A stretch of DNA of 64,000 bases from Pyrus communis (Eukaryota; Streptophyta; Magnoliopsida; Rosales; Rosaceae), in NCBI RefSeq assembly GCF_963583255.1, contig NC_084813.1, forward strand, positions 22,252,002 through 22,316,001. The letters run 5' to 3'. Below, piece after piece: positions 23,362-34,900 of the stretch. How positions within the stretch are numbered: position 1 is the stretch's first letter; each line of letters starts with the position of its first letter. The notes below the pieces were generated by a model that was not told the DNA's origin, searched no databases, and was given only the letters and a program-made list of their open reading frames with translations. The position numbers were made by a program, and so were the translations under genes.

Positions 23362-24860
23362 AATCTAATATATAAGATGAAATTGGTGCATGAGAGGGTC
23401 CATCAGTTTTTACCTATTATGTGTACAGCAGTGAGGAACAAAACAGATATGAGTAATTATCAAATAGAGAAATTGAAAGAAGCACTATGCGTGGCAGCAG
23501 AATGAGGGTATGTGAAGTATATTACTCACATGCGTAGACATTCTTCATATCCCATATTTAGAGTTAGGAACGAAAAACGTCAGAGCCTGTTCCAAATTGC
23601 TGCTAAATGCCATCAGTATAATGTTTACAATCTTACATGTGAGTTGCTCCAAAAACAAGATAAATATGGCCTCAATCAATTGGATGAACTAAAAGGAATA
23701 GTGGGGAATAAAGATCGCTTTCTCAATAATATGCTACACACGGTAGCAAGGATTACTCCATTGTCACCAATTGATCACATTCAAGGTGCAGCTTTGCAAA
23801 TGCAAATAGAACTACAATGGTTCAAGGTGACTATTTATTTGTTTATCTATTTATATACGCTTATATTTATGAAATATTTTGCCTATATGTCGTTTCTATA
23901 TATTTTTGGGACTATAATTTTACTCTCATTTTTTCTGCTCATTCACATGTTTTTGTTACTTTATTTATTCAATTTCAAATTAAAAAAAAAAAGAGAGAGA
24001 GAGAATGCATAAATTACTCTCTTCAAAAATAAAAATAAAAACAGAAATTTGTCGACATGCACAAGCATAACATGAAAAAATTGAAATTAAAAAGGGAAAT
24101 ATTATTATTTAACTATGTATTGTAATGTCATCCTATGTGCTTAACTATTGACTTTGGGTTATGTGGTGTCTCAAACAACAAAAGTTCAACGATTTATATG
24201 AAGAGATAAAGATTCCAAAGTCACGTCCATAAATAATTTTGTCGCCAAAAATGCAGGGGATGGAGAGTATTGCAGATTCCAAAGATTGTAAATCTACAAA
24301 CATAGATAATAAGACACCACGAAAAATATTTACAGAGAATCACAAAGAATTGGAGAAAGAGGCAGAGAAGTTAATGAAGGAAACAATAACTACTTGTACA
24401 GTTGTAGGTGCTCTTAATGTCACCATAATGTTTGCTACAACATTCATAGTTCTTGGTGGAAATGATGAAAAGACAAGTCTTACATGTCTTCCTAAGGTAT
24501 TCACAACTTTTATACTTTCAAATGCAATCTAGGTTTTTTTTTTCAATAACCTCGGTTATCATGTTTTTAGGCATTTTCACGTCACATTATTCACAAGATG
24601 ATTCCCACAAATCCTTGCCCACAAAAATGATAACATGCCTTTTCACCCTCTTTTTATCTATCGCCACCATGATGATTGTCTTTTCTTGTGGCCTTTACGT
24701 TATTCTTGATGGGAAATCATCGATTGTCATTCCAAGCATTTTGCTAGCCGGTGTTCTAGTTGCCTCCTTCATATGGATGCAATTTCCGTTGCTTGTAGAT
24801 TTATCGATTTCTACTTTTGGAAGGGGAATATTTGAAGGGAAGCAGAAAAATTTGTTTTGA
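23362..24860 (+). pseudogene. ankyrin-repeat/PGG-domain (ACCELERATED CELL DEATH 6-like) pseudogene, 3' half
   Basis: Family-like sequence begins near 23365 (KMKLVHERVHQFL), is cut by an in-frame TGA at about 23503 (ALCVAAE stop GYVKYITHM), and continues with an ankyrin-like helix pair (EKRQSLFQIAAKCHQ) and the conserved AALQMQIELQWFK. After an intron (about 23827-24250), the PGG domain follows: TPRKIFTENHKEL, then EAEKLMKETITTCTVVGAL. A TAG at about 24532 and a frame change at the adjoining T tract interrupt it. Three hydrophobic segments then run to a TGA at 24858. PGG proteins are membrane-anchored plant proteins, several linked to defence and cell death. The N-terminal ankyrin repeats are missing, and two breaks make an intact product unlikely. 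Confidence 0.85.
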
Positions 24861-24888
24861 ATTCCTATGTTATCTTTACTTAGGTTTG

Positions 24889-24952
24889 AATTTGCTATTT
24901 TTTAAGAAACTTGTAAAGAGAATTTGCTATTTTTTAAGAAACTTGTAAAGAG
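24889..24952. repeat. perfect 32 bp tandem duplication
   Basis: AATTTGCTATTTTTTAAGAA followed by ACTTGTAAAGAG occurs twice head to tail just after the ankyrin pseudogene. Confidence 0.95.
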
Positions 24953-24959
24953 AAGCCAA

Positions 24960-26297
24960 TGTATGCACTTTCTATTTGGCCAATTATGTATGCGCTTTCA
25001 ATTTGACAATGATCTATGTGCATTCCATGCTAAAAGAAAATTCCAACTTCAATTTATATTTTTGAGTTTTCTTTTTTGTGAATTTCTATTTTGAGTTAGT
25101 TACTAAGACAATGTTTGTATATAGGCTCTATCTTTTTGTCGATAAACAATGTTTGTTTGTGTGATATTATGTCCCGATATTATTTATTTATTTATTTATT
25201 TACTACTTAGAACTTGATAATTACTTGAATATGAAAGAACTGTATACTCCATAGTCAAAATATACAAACACCCAATTCTTTCACCATGACTCATTATCTT
25301 CTAAGTTTTAAGGTCTTGAAAATAACAATACGCGGGGTAGAAGTGAGTGGAACAGTTACCAACAAAGATTGCACTTACATCATGGACAAATAGAGCATAG
25401 ACCAGTGATAAAGTCAGAGTACTGTAGCATAATTCTTGTTCATTGGCACTATAGCAGATCATTGTTCATTGGTAGTGTCGTCATTTTTTTTCATGGCAAT
25501 TTTATTTTTATTTTTTTAATCTTGAACAAAACAAATCACGACAACACAAACCCTAATTGAACAAATAGGGCATGGCACTAAGAAAAAAAAGTGAACACAA
25601 ATTTAAGGCACACAAGTCACCAAGAGCGAACTGCTCTAATGCCAAGTTGAATTAAATATGGAAAATATCAAATATATAAAACAACATTTGAGGAATTTTT
25701 GATATATTCATTAATCTCCAAAGTAGAGTAAATATAAGAGTTATAAGTGGTATTATTTATGGAGTTCGTCGATGTGGGACAAAAACTATTATTTTTGCAC
25801 TAATTTTTACACATATAACTCGTAACAAATTTTAGTTACAAGTGGTATTACATATGTATTTCATATGTTAAGTTGGAGAGACATAAGCAGAAACGTAAAA
25901 TGTTAAAAACAATTTACCCCTTATGTTGTGAAACTTCTTAATTATAAATTCCCAATTGGTTTAGAAGTGAGGTTTAGCAATCAAATCCACTCCGGTTTCG
26001 TTAACTCAAATTCAAGTAGTAAAGGCAAAGTCCTATCCCATGTAGTAAAAGATATCCTGATACCTCTCTGTAGACTCTACATAAAGGCAACTCTTCAATC
26101 CTACGACACACATGCCTGCCTTCCTCTCCTGTTTAGTTTCGGTGTACTTAATCATACGTACGCGTGAGGTTGGGAGTTGAATCTTTAATTTGTTTGATTA
26201 AGCAGGTAATCTAGAACCCATGGAGATGCCGAGGACCAAGAGAACGAAGCGCTGGACTATGGAGACACGGAGGACCAAGAGAACCACAATGCAGAAC
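24960..26297. other. intergenic, AT-rich, no gene
   Basis: No coding frame of quality. Near 25640 the motif GCTCTAATGCCAAG resembles the complement of a degraded tRNA-Met primer-binding site, and GATGTGGGAC at 25770 is a motif seen in small LTR elements, so an old LTR fragment may lie at about 25640-25900. At 26219-26287 a segment of about 30 bp around GAGGACCAAGAGAAC is present twice. Confidence 0.35.
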
Positions 26298-26302
26298 CAC
26301 AG

Positions 26303-27731
26303 TGATAGGATTTTTACCACCTGCAAAAGTAGTGATAAAAACACTTAAAAATACTTGCAAGAGAATAAGGTAGTTGTAGTATAAACGGCTCAAGCAAGGT
26401 CGTTGGATTTAATGAATAATTTATGTAAATACCAAATTTTAATTAATTGTTTGAAAACAAAGTTTGGAAGAGGTTAATTTTATGACCTAAAATATTAAAA
26501 ACGAATTTAATTAAAAATATTAAATAAATTGGCAAAGTAAAGAAAACAAAAGAAAATAGTTTTGGAAAACAATTTAAACACTAGGGTTCTGCCGTCACCA
26601 TTAACAATCCTACGCAATTTATCAATTACTTATGAATTTCTACATACATGCTTTGAAGGTTAGGCTTTCCTAATACATATTTTCCTCGTGATGTTCAAGT
26701 GAAAATGTATATCTAACATGCAACCCGTTTATGATGTTCATATCAAATATAAACATGTAAGGCTCATTAAGTTTTGTGAAAACCCTTTGAAAAACCATGC
26801 TACCCTTAAGAGTATGATGTTCGCCTTAAGTGAACTTATAATTACTAATCACAAGAAGCCCTCCTCAATTCAAGGTGATGTTCCAACAGAAATTGCATCA
26901 AATTACTTGTCTAAAAACCCTAATGGTCGCAAATCACTAAGACAATTAAATAGTTTAATTGCAGTGATTAATAATTCAACGTAAACATGCATCCATTCAT
27001 AAGCAAATTAATAAAATCAAATATTCATGCAATGGCTCAAGGCATCGCCCTAGCAAAATAACTTAGCTATGAACAATCATAATAAAAACTAAAGAAAATA
27101 TCATTAAATAGAAAAATGATTGAAAACACCTTATAGGTAAAAAGTCTGAAATTCTCCAAAATAATGCGCCTCCTTCTCCCTCCTAAAATCCTAATGGCTA
27201 AATATCTTTATTTATATTACTAAAAAATAAAACCCTAAAAGGTCTTAGAATAAAACTAGGAAATAAAATAAGGATAACTATAAATAACATTCCTATTCTA
27301 ACTATGAAATCTACCCAGCACAGAGATAGCCACGTTTATGAATCTTCAGAGCTCCAAAACAGGCCCAAAATGACTCAAACTAAATATTAGGACCTCCTCT
27401 TCAAGTTCCAAGAAGAACCCAAATCCAAAATCCATCGTCTTCTAGCCCAAAAGTCGCAAATAAGCTCTGTAGCCCAATCTGCCAGCACTGCACGCTGCTC
27501 ATTTATTTCATTGCCATAATTAAACCGTTTGATAAAAAAGTATGAAACTTTGATACGAACACGTTGAAAGACTAACGAACATTCTCCAATTGGAATCACT
27601 CCAAAATTCATCCGTTTGAATACTTCAACAGGAAGTCGAATGTCATACATTAAAAATATAATTCAAAGTATCAAAATAACCAATAATAATTAAAATTAGG
27701 GTAAAATATATGGTATAATATGGACTCATCA
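26303..27731. mobile_element. solo LTR, 1429 bp, complete
   Basis: The element begins TGATAGGATTTTTACC and ends ATGGACTCATCA. It is flanked by the 5 bp direct repeat CACAG (26298-26302 and 27732-27736). No internal retrotransposon region or second LTR is present, so it is best read as a solo LTR left by recombination between two LTRs. The minus-strand 87-codon frame inside (27387-27650) has no recognised function. The left breakpoint of the tandem duplication lies at 26641 within it. Confidence 0.85.
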
Positions 27732-28668
27732 CACAGCAAAAATACAACGCAACTGATGGATTTCCCAAAAGAAATCCTCCTCCAAAATCCTTCTGAGAGT
27801 GCCTGTAAAATCACTATTCAACTTGCAAAGTGTCCTACAAACAGAGGCTCATATTATGATTTATAACGGTTATAGATTGATCATGTTGCCAACATTTGAA
27901 GACAGATACGATCTATAGTGTGTTTCATGCGGTTTGCTTTGCTTTAAAAAGTCGAGACCATTACTCGTAGCCAATCCTATTAGGGGAGAAACCCTAAAAC
28001 TCCCACCATGTCTAGAAGAAGATCGATCGCCGCAGTCCAAGTCCAAGCGTAAGTATGGGCGTTATGGTCTGGCATTCGATCCCTTTTTACTGGCACACAC
28101 GACATGATAATATTACCATACAATAAAGATAATATTACCATATCATGAAATCAAATGATGTCATTACTGGCACTCATAACATGATAATATTACCATACAA
28201 CAGAGATTGTTTAGCCATTTATAAAAAGATCTCAAGTTAGATTATCATAGATGACGAGTTTGATTCATAACTATGATTGACCCACTATGTTGCCCCAAAT
28301 CCTTATCTTGTAATATCAGTGTATAAAACATTGGTCAAATTTAACTTTTAAAATTTAATATGGAATTGTCAATTTTTAGAGTTCAAACATAAATTTTATA
28401 TCTTCTAAACGTGAGATCCCCCCCTTAACTATATAACTCAAATTCATATATGAACCCAACTTTGCGAGAACATTAAAATCGAGTCCACTGCAACTTACGA
28501 CTCAAAAAATTAGAAGTAGGTTAACTTAACCCAAAGGACGGACGACACCGTTTCATTCTCACTCCTGCACAGACGAAGGCACGGTATGAAACTCTTTTCC
28601 TCTCCTTCCAACCAGAGCAGCTTCTTTAGCTTTGGACTTCTAGAGAGAGAGATGGAGGAGTCAGACCG
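27732..28668. other. duplicated non-coding stretch, unit 1
   Basis: No protein-coding gene recognised. A possible orphan first exon at 28008-28051 (ATG TCT AGA AGA AGA TCG, then GC/GTAAGT) has a good donor site but no downstream exon that I can find. The motif TGATAATATTACCATA occurs three times between 28100 and 28200. The unit 2 counterpart starts at about 45148. Confidence 0.4.
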
Positions 28669-28776
28669 ATGAAGAAACTACTCATACTCTACGCCACCCA
28701 AACCGGAAACGCCTTGGACGTCGCCGAGCGCAGAGGCTGCCCCATCCACCTTCTCTCCCTCGACAAATACGACGCT
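28669..28776 (+). pseudogene. first-exon fragment of NADPH-dependent diflavin oxidoreductase (ATR3/Tah18 type), unit 1
   Basis: The frame reads MKKLLILYATQTGNALDVAE, then RRGCPIHLLSLDKYDA, ending at a GT donor (28777). It matches the flavodoxin-like N-terminus of plant ATR3 proteins, including the FMN-phosphate loop TQTGNA. Several residues normally present between AER and RRG are missing. No further exons follow, only AT-rich sequence. The full enzyme passes electrons from NADPH to the Fe-S assembly factor anamorsin/Dre2. A second ATG at 28652 starts a short out-of-frame reading frame. The fragment is present identically in unit 2, so it was already a fragment before the duplication. Confidence 0.8.
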
Positions 28777-29696
28777 GTATGCTGCCTTCCATCGCATTCG
28801 ATTTCCCTTCTGTTCTTCTGATGAACAACAACAATAATAATAATACCCTAAGGGTAGTACTATCCTTAGAAAAATATTTCGTATCATATTCTCGACCTAA
28901 ACACCATCGCGTGTGATTATTATCTTATTTTAAATTACAATACGTGCATTTGATTTTCCTTTTCGAGCAATAAAACTAATGCATCCTAAAAATCTGTGAA
29001 ATTTTATTTTTATTAATATATTTTTAAAATAAAACATTTCTGTTTTATATCTTGCTCACATAAAACGATGGATAAAGTATAAGAAAAATCAATAAAAAGA
29101 GCTTCAAATATTTGCATTTTAATCAAAAGAAATTTACTAACTTTATTTAATGATTATGACAAAATAATATAATAAAATAAAAACATAAAAAACACCACAT
29201 CAGGGCATACACCCCGCCACACATCCATTAAAACATTATTATTATTATTATTATTTTGCTTAGTATAAGAAAAGATTTCAAATTGAATTACATTTCTCAG
29301 TTTTATTTTTGCAGTGTCGTTTCCCAATAGTTGTCAAGCTGACGAGAGATTTTTCAATGTGTTCGGAACACGGGATGAAACACCACATCTCTATACAAGT
29401 GATGAGATTTTTGTGTTAAAAAAAATAAAATTTCCCACCACTTACATAATAACACGTGCTGTAGAAAGTTAAGATTGTAGGTGGAGGAGAAGAGGAAGGC
29501 GCAAATGGGCGGACTATTGAAGAAAATTAAGTAATTGGTGTAGAAAGTTAAGAAATTGAAGAGATACAAAGAAAATTTAATGAGTATCGAAGAAAATTAG
29601 AAGAAGAAAATGTGTTTGGAAGGTGAGAATGTGCCAAGAAAATTCAAGAAGAGGAGAGACAGAGAGAGGAATATAGTACTATTAAGTTTCATAAAC
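28777..29696. other. duplicated AT-rich non-coding stretch, unit 1
   Basis: No further exon of the diflavin reductase follows. An (ATT)n run lies at 29238-29256. The counterpart in unit 2 is 46188-47080. Confidence 0.5.
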
Positions 29697-29701
29697 AGTA
29701 T
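29697..29701. repeat. target-site duplication AGTAT, left copy
   Basis: AGTAT stands directly before the LTR element and again at 38640-38644 directly after it. Confidence 0.9.
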
Positions 29702-31887
29702 TGTCACAACCCGTCCCGGAATTTTAATTCCGAGTACGTGAAGTTATGAAAATGCCCTTAAACGGGACTAAGGGGCGTAAAATATGTTGTAACTTGATAA
29801 TTTGGGGATTGGGTAGGATCCCACCTCCCTCAAATCTCTCCCCCATTTCTGCATCTTGTCTCTCTCTCTCCTCCCTCACAAACCTCTCATTCTCTGTAAG
29901 TTCTCTCCCTCTCCTTCGAACTCACACGGACCACCCACAAAACCACCCTAAAACTATACCAACGAAGGATCTAAGATCACCATCGTACTCCTGAAGACCA
30001 CACGAACACGATGGTACCAATTTCAGGTGAGTTTCACTTCGGAAAACTTGGATTTCAATTTCACTGTGCGTGTGCACTGTTCATGCACACGTAAAACTTG
30101 ATGTTTTCTGGGATTTTGAAGCTTGTAGGAAGCTTGGTGAGGTCCTAAGGAAGCTCGGAGTGCTTCGTTTGAAGGATTTGGACGTTGGGATCACGAATTG
30201 TAAGTCCGGCCGAATTTTCGTATTTTTGGAAAAATTTGATTCCGTTGTTTTTAGGCCCTAAAACTAGTCCAACGTGGTAGATTATGATTAGGGCTTCATT
30301 TTGGTATAGATTACGTGAAAAATGGACGTAAGAACAAGAAGAATGACAAGTTCAAAGTTTGGCCGGAGCTTTCGGGGCTTTTTCCGGCGAATCCACGGCG
30401 AGTTAGGGGTCAAGGCAGGTATGGATCTGTTCGTCTCGTCAATACCTTCATTTTGATATATAGTACGTCGAAAATGGTTAAGAAATGAAGAAGTTATGAC
30501 ACTTTGAAGTTTACCCAGAAATTCCGGCAAAACACCCACCGCCGGCGAAACCAGTCCGGCGACGCGAGGAAGAAGACGCGCGCGTGGGCAGCGCGTGAAC
30601 AGGGCGCGTGGGGGCACGTGAGAGCTCCAAATTGAGTTCTGAAAATTGTCACGCGCTCGTGACATCGTGCAGATCACCGTGGTATATTCATACACCCAAA
30701 TTGAGCAACGTATGAGAAAGTTATGGACGAATGTTTGGTGTATGTGCGTTAAATAACGTCAATTTGGTTACTTTTTGTATAGGTGAAAATTATACAGAGG
30801 AAGAATGTAACCAAGTTAGGGGAGGTTCAGGGACCTATGAGACGTCGATGTGATCAGTGAGTGGGCTTTTGTTTTCCGTATATACCTATATACATCTAAA
30901 TTCCCAGAAATAGAATAGAAAAGGTTAATTGTTTTATGCCATGCATCATATGAATGTTGTTTACGCATCATCGCATGTATTAGTAATGGCATACATATAT
31001 ATATATATGTGTATTTGGTGCTGTGGACGCACATGTAAGTGCCAGGTAAGCGGTATTCATGTGGTTATGCATTCCTGTTTATTATGCAATAGTAGTTTGA
31101 AATGCTTAGAGAGCTCATAATCTGCACCCCCGGTGTTAGTGCTCCCGCCCAGAGAGGGGCAGAGTCCTTCACGTGTATGTTCACCAGCACCACACGCTCG
31201 CCTTGGATCCAAGTTAGGTGCAAGCCTTGTCGTGCAGACCACATTAGGTGGTTCCGACTCGTAGGTGACCCGCGATTATTCGCACAGTCTTCACGTGATC
31301 GTAGCACTAGAGCGTATATATTACACCCAGTCCTGTCGTACAGACCACGTTAGGTGGTTCCGACTCGTGTGCAGATTCAGATATTGAGTTGAGATTGGAG
31401 CTCTATCTGCAGCCGTACAGGTCACGTTAGGTGACCCCCGACTGCCAGATTATATGTTATTGATGTGAATTATGCTTGAGCATTTACATTTATTATGAGA
31501 TTCTAATGTGGCATATTCTCAAGCATGAATGGCATATTTTGGAGCATGATTGGCATATCTATACATACGTATATATGTTTATTTTCTGGAAAGTATACTT
31601 GTTTTACGGCGAGGGGTTAGTATATTTAAAGAGAAAAGAAAGTTCTGAATAAGTTCGTTTTGCTGACCCACTCAATTTTGTTTTGCGCCCCTCCAGGTTC
31701 AAGAATTGAAAAGGTGTGGTGACTACGAGGAAATTCAACGGTGTTCTGACAGAATGGACCAAATGAGGACTCACCTTTGGGTGTTTCATCTTAGAAGTTG
31801 TATATTTTAAAGCTTCCGAACTGTGTAAATGGTTACGTCACTCTCACGTGACGGCCAGCATGCCCTCCTTCGGGACGGAGTGTGTCA
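29702..31887 (+). repeat. 5' LTR (2186 bp)
   Basis: Starts TGTCACAACCCGTCCCGG and ends GTGTGTCA. About two dozen single-base differences from the right LTR were counted by eye over some 2.1 kb. It has about 85 bp (around 31470-31560) that the right LTR lacks. The motif CACRTTAGGTG with flanking CAGACC and GGTTCCGACTCG recurs at about 31239, 31348 and 31425. A short AT microsatellite lies near 30990-31008. Frames inside (such as 30288-30695 minus) are not coding. Confidence 0.95.
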
Positions 31888-31889
31888 GT

Positions 31890-31902
31890 TGGTATCAGAG
31901 CC
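31890..31902 (+). other. primer-binding site (tRNA-Met type)
   Basis: TGGTATCAGAGCC begins two bases after the end of the 5' LTR. It is the usual complement to the 3' end of initiator tRNA-Met in plant LTR elements. Confidence 0.9.
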
Positions 31903-34900
31903 TAGTTTCAATCTTGGACATCTTGAGAAGTTCTAGTGAATTCTGTCAGAACTACACCGCCTCGTAGCAAACCACGTAGTTAGAGGAATTTAGTCTCCCT
32001 GATTTAGCTATTAGGGGAAACTATTATTTTGGTGATTCAGTATATTATCTGAAAGGGACATTTTAAGATGGGTTATGAGTGGAATTTGAATCACCTTATG
32101 GAAAAATGATGGACCTAAGGGAGCAAAGCGATGGCTTAATCTTTTGGAAAAGACGTTTTAGATTATGCAAGTCAAAGGAATCTTCCTTTTGACAGAAGGG
32201 TTGAGACGACTACCTGGTTTGAGTTATGAACTTGTATCCTGGTGGAAACAGGAGTATAATTCGTTGTCACCGGAGGAAACAGCCGATTGAGAATTGTTTA
32301 AGGACTTGTTTAAAGAAAAGAATTATTTCCTTTGGCATCTTATGATGGTAGAAAGCAAGAGTTTGCAAATGTGAGACAAGGAAAGCTGACGATCAATGAG
32401 TATTATAGAAAGTTCTCAGACTTGCCTCGTCCCATTCGAATATTGCTGCTATTTTGATTGAAGTGTTATATTGTTTTAGGCTGGGTGGCATAAGGCAGTG
32501 GTACTTTGGGTGACCACTATCCATTGTAATTCTTACCAGGAGTATACAAGATGTTGTTGAGCCTTAAGAATTCGGAGATTATGTCCATCGATAATGATGA
32601 AGAAGGATAAAAGAATGGGAATCAAAAGAGGACGATAAAGTTAATGATTCGTCATAACAAGAATATAGAAAGATTCAGAGCTTCAAGAGAAGTGAAGCTA
32701 GAGCTAATTCTTCCAACTGAGGTTTTAATGCCATTGGTCAAAGTCAAAGTGATAGATTTACTGGAAATTCTAGATTCAGAGTCAAGGTGACTCGAGTAAG
32801 GGAAATGTACCTTATGCAGCAGGTACAAGACTAAACACTTTGGAAAGTGTGGAATCAGTGAATGTGTTTGTATAGACAGAAGGGATATAGAGTTATGAAT
32901 TGTCCCTAGAATTAGTTATTACCCGACAGTTTCCTTGATACCACCAATATCAGTCCAGCAGGTGTTTGGATCATTAGTTTGGGTTATATGAACTGTGGGT
33001 GCCAAGATGTTTGATAAGTTGAATGTTCAGTAGGTACAATAATGGACACCTTTGAGAATGTAGGCAAGAAAGCATTGGACGCTTTACAAGTGGATAGATG
33101 GGACATAGAACTGCAAATTATGTCCAAAGCCAACAGAAGCCCTAGCAGTTTTCTTTGCCATAACTGGCGCTGATCCAGCAAGTTCCTGGATCTATTAATT
33201 ATGGTCAGTTAGGCCGTGGTGTACATGAAAGAAGTATTTACACTAATAGAGGTTGTGGGAGACAACAACAAGCCCATGGATGTGTTAACCACACATCACT
33301 GCAAGATACTCAGAATTATTTGGATTTGATTAGGGGTATGATAATTATTCTTAATGTTTTAGCTGAAGTCTATTTGTTGTTAATGTAGAAATTTTACGTT
33401 ATTAATGTTATTGCCTAGAAAGTAGTATTTAAACGCGGTTGAGACGTGTGTATGTATTTCCTAATGAGTGGCAAAATAGTAATATTACACCCTCGAGAGT
33501 TGTTGCTTACTTATCGAGACAACGATGATTTATCAGTATTGCGGGCTGCAGACCGTAATATTAATAACTTATTCGTGGATTCGTTAAGCAAGTAAACCGG
33601 TAGGTTATCCTATGTTAGTATCGTACTTATTTAGAGTGCTCAGTATTAGTAGAGTATGTATTGTTGCTAGCTACTTTTGTTCCATTGGATCGTAGATTTC
33701 GATGTTATTCTAGAGCATATTATGTTATTTACAGTGATGAGTTGCAGACCACGCGAAGTGGTACTGAATGTGTGCAAGATATATTACGTATATGAGTATA
33801 TACTTTATTTCCGGGAAACCAATTATTTTCCATCGGTCTGGATGACTAGAGATTACTTTTGTAAGTATGCAAAGTGGAGTGAGGCAGGCCGTTATTTATG
33901 CTGTGAGAGCAAAGAGATTATTATCAAAAGGCTGCCAAGGATACTTATCTCATGTGGTGCTAAATGATGTCACTTCTAGTAGTGTGGAAGAAGTGGGAGT
34001 AGTCAAACATTTACCTGACATTTTCCCTGAGAATTTACCTGGATTGCCACCAGTTAAAGATGTAGAGTTCACTATGGATTTGTCTCCAGGTACAAACCAT
34101 ATATTATAGAATTTTGCCTTTTGAACTAAGAGAATTGGAAATTGGTTGATAAAGGTTTTTATTCAACCTAGTACATTACGTTGGGGGGACCCCAGTTTAT
34201 TGGTGAGAAAGAAAATGGACGTTAAGGCTGTGCTTTGATTATAAGCAGTTGAATCGAGTAACAAGTGAAAACCGTTATCCGTTACCTCACATTGATGGTT
34301 GTTTGATCAGCTTCGAGATGGTTGTATATTTTCTAAGATTGACTTGAGGTCTGGATATTATTAGTTGAAGATTATCGGTGAGGATGCCCTTATGATAACT
34401 TTCAGGACTCGTTAAGGTCATTTCAAGTTTTGGTGATGCCATTCGGAGTGACGAATGCATCTACTGCTTTATGAATTTGATGAATGAAGTATTCCAATGA
34501 TATCTAGACCGATTTATTGTTGTTGCTATTGAAAAGATTGATAAGACTAGAGCAAAGTATGCTAAACATCTTAAATCGGTATTGCAAAGATCGAGGGAAT
34601 GTCGATTGTATGCTAAGTTTAGCAAATGCCAATGTTGGATGAATCAAGTAGCATTTTTGAGACATGTTATATCTGCTTCAGGTATTCAAGTGAATTCATA
34701 AAAGGTAGCAGAAATTGAGAATTTAGAACAACCACGAATCGTGATTGGGATTCGGAGTTATCCTAGCTTAACAAGCTATCATGGACGGTTCGTGAAAGAT
34801 TTTTCAGTCATTGCTTTGTCATTGACGAGATTGTTGAGAAAAGAGGTTATGTATGAGTGGGAAGGAAATTGTGAGCAAAGGATTCAACAACTGAAGTATT

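Noticed and set aside
25640..25900. Possible small LTR element (GCTCTAATGCCAAG and GATGTGGGAC motifs)
   Set aside because: No second terminal repeat or target duplication could be found, so only noted as a possible fragment.
27387..27650. Minus-strand 87-codon frame repeated at 44834-45049
   Set aside because: Lies wholly inside the solo LTR and matches no known protein; probably part of the LTR.
30288..31353. Several open frames in both LTRs (for example 30288-30695 minus, 31102-31353 plus)
   Set aside because: They lie in the LTRs, are repeated in both, and show no known protein; likely chance frames in GC-richer LTR sequence.
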